Origin: Streptomyces sp. Sge12
GTDB taxonomy: Bacteria; Actinomycetota; Actinomycetes; Streptomycetales; Streptomycetaceae
Assembly (NCBI RefSeq): GCF_002080455.1
Contig: NZ_CP020555.1
Span: 2,914,001 to 2,978,000, forward strand
Direction of reading: 5' to 3'
DNA length: 64,000 nucleotides
Below, in pieces: positions 60,645 through 64,000 of the stretch. The translations under genes were made by a program, and so were the position numbers. The notes beneath the pieces are model-generated. The model had not been told where the DNA came from. It saw nothing but the letters and a program-made list of their open reading frames with translations, and ran no database searches. Each line of letters begins with the position of its first letter. Positions within the stretch are counted from its first letter, which is position 1.

Positions 60645-61223
60645 TCAGGCCGGGTCGCGGAAGACGCAGCCGGCCAGGTGGTCGTTGACCAGCCCGCAGG
60701 CCTGCATCAGGGCGTAGGCCGTCGTGGGGCCGACGAAGCGGACGCCGGCCTTCTTCAGGGCCTTGGCGAGGGTCGTGGACTGCGGGGTGACCGCGGGGAC
60801 CTCGGTGACCGTCGCCGGGGCCGCTCCCGGCTCCTCGGGGGCGTGGGACCAGATCAGGGTGTCCAGCTCCCCCGGCTCCCATCCGGCGAGGACCTTCGCG
60901 TTGGCCAGCGTCGCCTCGATCTTGGCGCGGTTGCGGATGATCCCCTCGTCGGCCAGCAGCCGCTCGGCGTCGCGGTCGTCGAACTCCGCGACCGCCGCGA
61001 TCGAGAAGTCGTGGAAGGCCTTGCGGAACCCTTCCCGGCGCCGCAGGATCGTCAGCCACGACAGCCCCGACTGGAACGCCTCCAGGCACAGCCGCTCGTA
61101 CAGCGCGTCGTCGCCGTGGACCGGCCGGCCCCACTCGGTGTCGTGGTAGGCCACGTAGTCCGGTGTCGACAGCCCCCACGGGCAGCGCAGCAGCCCGTCC
61201 GCGCCCGCCACCGGACCGCTCAC
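60645..61223 (-). CDS. tag: DNA-3-methyladenine glycosylase I
   Basis: The 192-residue protein matches Tag: RCPWGLSTPDYVAYHDTEWG, the helix FQSGLSWLTIL with the adjacent catalytic-site Glu, and the C-terminal zinc-binding His/Cys (LMQACGLVNDHLAGC). It excises 3-methyladenine from alkylated DNA. GTG 61223 overlaps the stop of the DivIVA-like gene (GTGA). Equivalent to M. tuberculosis Rv1210. Confidence 0.92.
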   Translation of the reverse strand: MSGPVAGADGLLRCPWGLSTPDYVAYHDTEWGRPVHGDDALYERLCLEAFQSGLSWLTILRRREGFRKAFHDFSIAAVAEFDDRDAERLLADEGIIRNRAKIEATLANAKVLAGWEPGELDTLIWSHAPEEPGAAPATVTEVPAVTPQSTTLAKALKKAGVRFVGPTTAYALMQACGLVNDHLAGCVFRDPA

Positions 61224-61579
61224 CGCTCACCGCCCTTGCTGAGGTCGACGTGCCCGGGCGCGTCCTGCGGAGCGGCGTCGGCGGGCGCCGCGGGCGCCTG
61301 CGCGGCCGTCAGCTGCGCGATCCGCGCGTCCCGCTCGGCCAGTTCGGCCGCGAGCCGCTCCAGTACGTCGTCCACCTCGGCCATCCGGTACCCGCGCGGG
61401 GCGACCGGCAGCCGCAGCGCGTCGATGTCCGCCCGCACCACGGGCCGGGTCTCCGGCAGCCCGTCCGCCACCCGGTCCGGCTCCGCTTCCGGCAGGACGG
61501 CCTCCGAGCCGCCGCCGATCACCGCCAGGGTGACCGCTGCCACGACCACGACCAGCGCGATCATCAAGAAGAAGAACAC
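61220..61579 (-). CDS. Membrane-anchored DivIVA-like protein
   Basis: The 119-residue protein has an N-terminal membrane helix (FFFLMIALVVVVAAVTLAV) and then a DivIVA-type segment (GYRMAEVDDVLERLAAELAERD) with a short coiled coil and a Pro/Ala tail. It resembles actinobacterial Rv1209, possibly a polar or septal adaptor. GTG 61579 has GGGGAG 6 nt upstream; an earlier TTG at 61585 has none. It is co-transcribed with tag. Confidence 0.8.
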   Translation of the reverse strand: MFFFLMIALVVVVAAVTLAVIGGGSEAVLPEAEPDRVADGLPETRPVVRADIDALRLPVAPRGYRMAEVDDVLERLAAELAERDARIAQLTAAQAPAAPADAAPQDAPGHVDLSKGGER

Positions 61580-61661
61580 GATCAACTCCCCTGAGAGACT
61601 CCGGCCACCAGGTTAAGGTCGCTGGCGAGGCGCAAGGGTCGCCGAAGGAGGAAAGAGCAGG

Positions 61662-62522
61662 ATGCTGCGACTGGGCAGGCGCGAGTTCGACACCCACGAG
61701 CCGGTGATCATGGCCATCGTGAACCGGACGCCGGACTCCTTCTACGACCAGGGCGCGACGTTCCGCGACGAGCCGGCGCTGGACCGGGTCGAGCACGCGA
61801 TCGCCGAGGGCGCCGCGATCATCGACATCGGCGGGGTCAAGGCGGGCCCGGGCGAGCATGTGGACGCGGCCGAGGAGGCACGGCGCACGGTCGGTTTCGT
61901 GGCCGAGGTCCGGCGCCGCCACCCGGACGTGGTGATCAGCGTGGACACCTGGCGGCACGAGGTCGGCGAGGCGGTGTGCGAGGCCGGCGCCGATGTCCTC
62001 AACGACGCCTGGGGCGGCGTGGACCCGAAGCTGGCGGAGGTCGCCGCACGCCACGGCGCGGGCCTGGTCTGCACCCACGCGGGCGGTGTCGAACCGCGCA
62101 CCCGGCCGCACCGGATCGCGTACGAGGACGTCATGGAGGACGTCCTGCGCGTGACGGTCGGGCTGGCGGAGCGGGCGGCGGCGCTGGGCGTCCGCCGGGA
62201 CGCCATCATGATCGACCCCGGTCACGACTTCGGGAAGAACACCCGGCACTCGCTGGAGGCCACGCGCCGGCTGGACGAGATGACGGCGACGGGCTGGCCG
62301 GTGCTGGTCTCCCTGTCCAACAAGGACTTCGTCGGGGAGACCCTCGACAAGCCGGTCAAGGAGCGCCTGCTGGGCACCCTGGCCACGACGGCGGTCTCGG
62401 CCTGGCTCGGCGCGCAGGTCTACCGCGTCCACGAGGTCGAGGAGACCCGCCAGATCCTGGACATGGTCCGCTCGATCCAGGGCCACCGCCCCCCGGCCGT
62501 CGCCCGCCGCGGCCTGGCCTGA
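61662..62522 (+). CDS. folP: FolP2-like dihydropteroate synthase homologue
   Basis: The 286-residue TIM-barrel protein has DHPS landmarks (IMAIVNRTPDSFYD, IIDIGGVKAG, VISVDTWRHEV, MIDPGHDFGKN, SLSNKDFVG). Several are altered from canonical FolP1 (NVTPDSF, DPGxGF, SRKSF), which is the pattern of the FolP2 (Rv1207) group whose DHPS activity is doubtful. ATG 61662 follows GAAGGAGG. The last 27 bp including the stop codon are duplicated just downstream. Confidence 0.85.
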   Translation: MLRLGRREFDTHEPVIMAIVNRTPDSFYDQGATFRDEPALDRVEHAIAEGAAIIDIGGVKAGPGEHVDAAEEARRTVGFVAEVRRRHPDVVISVDTWRHEVGEAVCEAGADVLNDAWGGVDPKLAEVAARHGAGLVCTHAGGVEPRTRPHRIAYEDVMEDVLRVTVGLAERAAALGVRRDAIMIDPGHDFGKNTRHSLEATRRLDEMTATGWPVLVSLSNKDFVGETLDKPVKERLLGTLATTAVSAWLGAQVYRVHEVEETRQILDMVRSIQGHRPPAVARRGLA

Positions 62523-62573
62523 CCCCGACGGCCGGAGGCCGGCGCAGCCGTCGCCCGGCGCGGCCTGGCCTGA
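62496..62573 (+). repeat. Direct duplication of the folP 3' end
   Basis: The 27-bp sequence at 62496-62522 (end of folP including TGA) recurs at 62547-62573 with one mismatch. The 51-bp period suggests a recent tandem duplication in the folP-LOG intergenic space. Confidence 0.8.
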
Positions 62574-62580
62574 GGGGCGG

Positions 62581-62606
62581 GGCCCGGGCCGGACGGGGCC
62601 CGGGCC
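62581..62606. terminator. Possible terminator between folP and LOG genes
   Basis: Two copies of the self-complementary GGCCCGGGCC (62581-62590, 62597-62606) can pair with each other to form a G/C stem between convergent genes. Confidence 0.55.
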
Positions 62607-62613
62607 GGGGGTG

Positions 62614-63381
62614 CTACTTGCCGACTTCCTTCGTCACCAGCGCGATCGCCTCGTCCACGTCGTCCGTGACGTGGAACAGGTAGAGGTCCTTCTCCGAGGC
62701 CTTGCCCTGGGCGATCACCGTGCCCCGCAGCCAGTCGATCAGGCCGCCCCAGTACTCCGTGCCGAACAGCACGATCGGGAAGCGGGTGATCTTCTGGGTC
62801 TGGACCAGGGTCAGCGCCTCGAACAGCTCGTCCAGCGTGCCCAGGCCGCCCGGCAGGACGACGAAGCCCTGGCTGTACTTCACGAACATCGTCTTGCGGA
62901 CGAAGAAGTACCGGAAGTTCAGGCCGAGATCGACGTGCTGGTTGAGCCCCTGCTCGAAGGGGAGCTCGATGCCGAGGCCGACCGAGATGCCGTTCGCCTC
63001 GCGGGCGCCCCTGTTGGCCGCCTCCATGGCGCCCGGTCCGCCACCGGTGATCACGGCGAAGCCGGCGTCGACCAGCGCGCTGCCGATCCGTACGCCCGCG
63101 TCGTACTCGGGCGAGCCCTCCGGCGTACGGGCCGATCCGAACACGCTGATCGCGGGCGGCAGCTCGGCGAGCGTGCCGAAGCCCTCGATGAACTCCGACT
63201 GGATGCGCAGGACCCGCCAGGGATCGGTGTGCACCCACTCGGAGGGCCCCGCCGAATCCAGCAGCCGCTGGTCCGTCGTACTGCCCGCCTGCACCTGACT
63301 CCGCCTCCTCAGCACCGGCCCGAGCTGCTGCTCCTCGGGCCGACGACGAGCGGAACCCTCGGGACTGCCGTGGTTGCCCAT
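62614..63381 (-). CDS. LOG family nucleoside-monophosphate phosphoribohydrolase
   Basis: The 255-residue protein has the LOG/TIGR00730 Rossmann motifs ITGGGPGAMEAANRGA and LPGGLGTLDELFE. The PGGxGTxxE box binds nucleotide phosphate. These enzymes cleave AMP or N6-modified AMP (cytokinin nucleotides). M. tuberculosis Rv1205 is the likely counterpart and is known to make cytokinin. ATG 63381 has GGAGGGA 9 nt upstream; an upstream in-frame start is less likely. Confidence 0.9.
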   Translation of the reverse strand: MGNHGSPEGSARRRPEEQQLGPVLRRRSQVQAGSTTDQRLLDSAGPSEWVHTDPWRVLRIQSEFIEGFGTLAELPPAISVFGSARTPEGSPEYDAGVRIGSALVDAGFAVITGGGPGAMEAANRGAREANGISVGLGIELPFEQGLNQHVDLGLNFRYFFVRKTMFVKYSQGFVVLPGGLGTLDELFEALTLVQTQKITRFPIVLFGTEYWGGLIDWLRGTVIAQGKASEKDLYLFHVTDDVDEAIALVTKEVGK

Positions 63382-63445
63382 GCTGTGCTCCCTCCTGCTG
63401 ATCGTTGGATCAGGGTAGGCGCACAAAGGTGACGAGAAGCGGAAT

Positions 63446-64000
63446 TCAGGAGGTCAGCCAGGCGCGAAGTCGTTCCTCGCAGTGCAGGATCGCCTTCGTC
63501 TCGACGCGTTCGTCGACCTTGTGGGCCAGCAGGGCGTCGCCCGGGCCGTAGTTGACCGCCGGAACGCCGAGGGCGCTGAAGCGGGAGACGTCCGTCCAGC
63601 CGAACTTGGGCATCGCCCGGCCCCCGACCGCCTCCATGAAGGCCGCGGCCGCCGGGTGGGACAGGCCCGGGAGGGCGCCGCCCGAGGAGTCGTCGACGAC
63701 GAACTCGGCGATGTCGCAGTCCGCGAACACCTCCCGTACGTGGGCCAGGGCCTCGGCCTCGGTGCGGTCGGGGGCGTAGCGGAAGTTGACCGTCACCGTG
63801 CACGCGTCGGGGATGACGTTGTTGGCGACGCCGCCCTCGATGCGGACCGCGTTGAGGCCCTCGTGGTACTCCAGGCCGTCGATGACCGGCTTGCGCGGCT
63901 CGTAGGACGCGAGCCGGGCGAGGATCGGGCTCGCCGAGTGGATGGCGTTGGAGCCCATCCAGCTGCGGGCGGAGTGGGCGCGCTCGCCGGCCGTGCGCAG
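63446..64000 (-). CDS. dapE: Succinyl-diaminopimelate desuccinylase, 3' part
   Basis: The gene continues beyond the right edge; 184 C-terminal residues are seen. They include the dimerisation domain ([24 protein letters not shown], split) and the final metal-binding region ([30 protein letters not shown]). This matches DapE, the M20-family enzyme that desuccinylates N-succinyl-LL-diaminopimelate for lysine and peptidoglycan synthesis. The N-terminal metal ligands lie outside the window. Confidence 0.9.
   Translation of the reverse strand: MRTAGERAHSARSWMGSNAIHSASPILARLASYEPRKPVIDGLEYHEGLNAVRIEGGVANNVIPDACTVTVNFRYAPDRTEAEALAHVREVFADCDIAEFVVDDSSGGALPGLSHPAAAAFMEAVGGRAMPKFGWTDVSRFSALGVPAVNYGPGDALLAHKVDERVETKAILHCEERLRAWLTS

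Noticed and set aside
1..64000. CRISPR array, insertion sequence, prophage or biosynthetic gene cluster
   Set aside because: I saw no regularly spaced repeats, transposase, integrase or phage structural motifs. The lone ThiF-like gene and the glycan cluster do not make a recognisable secondary-metabolite locus.

Overview
The window is chromosomal DNA of a high-GC actinomycete, almost certainly a Streptomyces. The base composition, a strong G/C bias at third codon positions, frequent GTG starts, GTGA/ATGA overlaps, near absence of TTA leucine codons, and families such as WblC/WhiB7, mycoredoxin, AdnAB, DUF3107, DUF3117, DUF3152 and MoeZ all point that way. I see no insertion sequence, prophage, CRISPR array, rRNA or tRNA. 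It reads as conserved core chromosome rather than an island.

Left part (1-18.3 kb): the end of a TerD gene, a YgjP-type metallopeptidase, a stand-alone ThiF/cyclodehydratase-like protein carrying the only in-frame TTA codon I found, and an ABC1 kinase. Then comes the antibiotic-response regulator wblC (whiB7) with a long leader: a WhiB7-type promoter, a 107-codon upstream ORF and an intrinsic attenuator. A genome-maintenance and redox block follows: uvrD2, mycoredoxin, nudC, an M20 dipeptidase, adnB-adnA and an alkyltransferase-like protein. The order matches the Mycobacterium tuberculosis region around Rv3197-Rv3211.

Centre (18.4-43.8 kb): a kinase-like/LPG-flippase fusion, a secreted S33 peptidase, moeZ, and a four-gene envelope or exopolysaccharide cluster (PelF-like glycosyltransferase, membrane protein, epimerase, spherulin-4/GH135-like protein). 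Next are a peptide ABC transporter operon preceded by a candidate leaderless Cys-ending leader peptide, a DUF3152 protease with an alpha/beta hydrolase, a TetR-DUF3107 unit, a ferritin-like protein and a DEAD-box RNA helicase whose best start is CTG.

Right part (43.8-64 kb): a 50-codon ORF with a SigR-type promoter, MarC, a PHP phosphoesterase, CorA, an MgtE-N/CBS protein with DUF1003, Mrp, then the envelope-stress set tatB-htrA-rseA-sigE. The window closes with an O-methyltransferase, DUF3117, a crotonase, tag, a DivIVA-like protein, a FolP2-like protein, a LOG protein and a truncated dapE. This matches the M. tuberculosis Rv1202-Rv1239 block.

Three sites (before the mycoredoxin gene, before moeZ and before the 50-codon ORF) fit the disulfide-stress SigR consensus GGAAT-N18-GTT exactly. 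Together with wblC they suggest a thiol/antibiotic-stress theme. Perfect hairpins separate most convergent gene pairs. All functional statements come from reading the sequence and recalled family knowledge; no database search was run.
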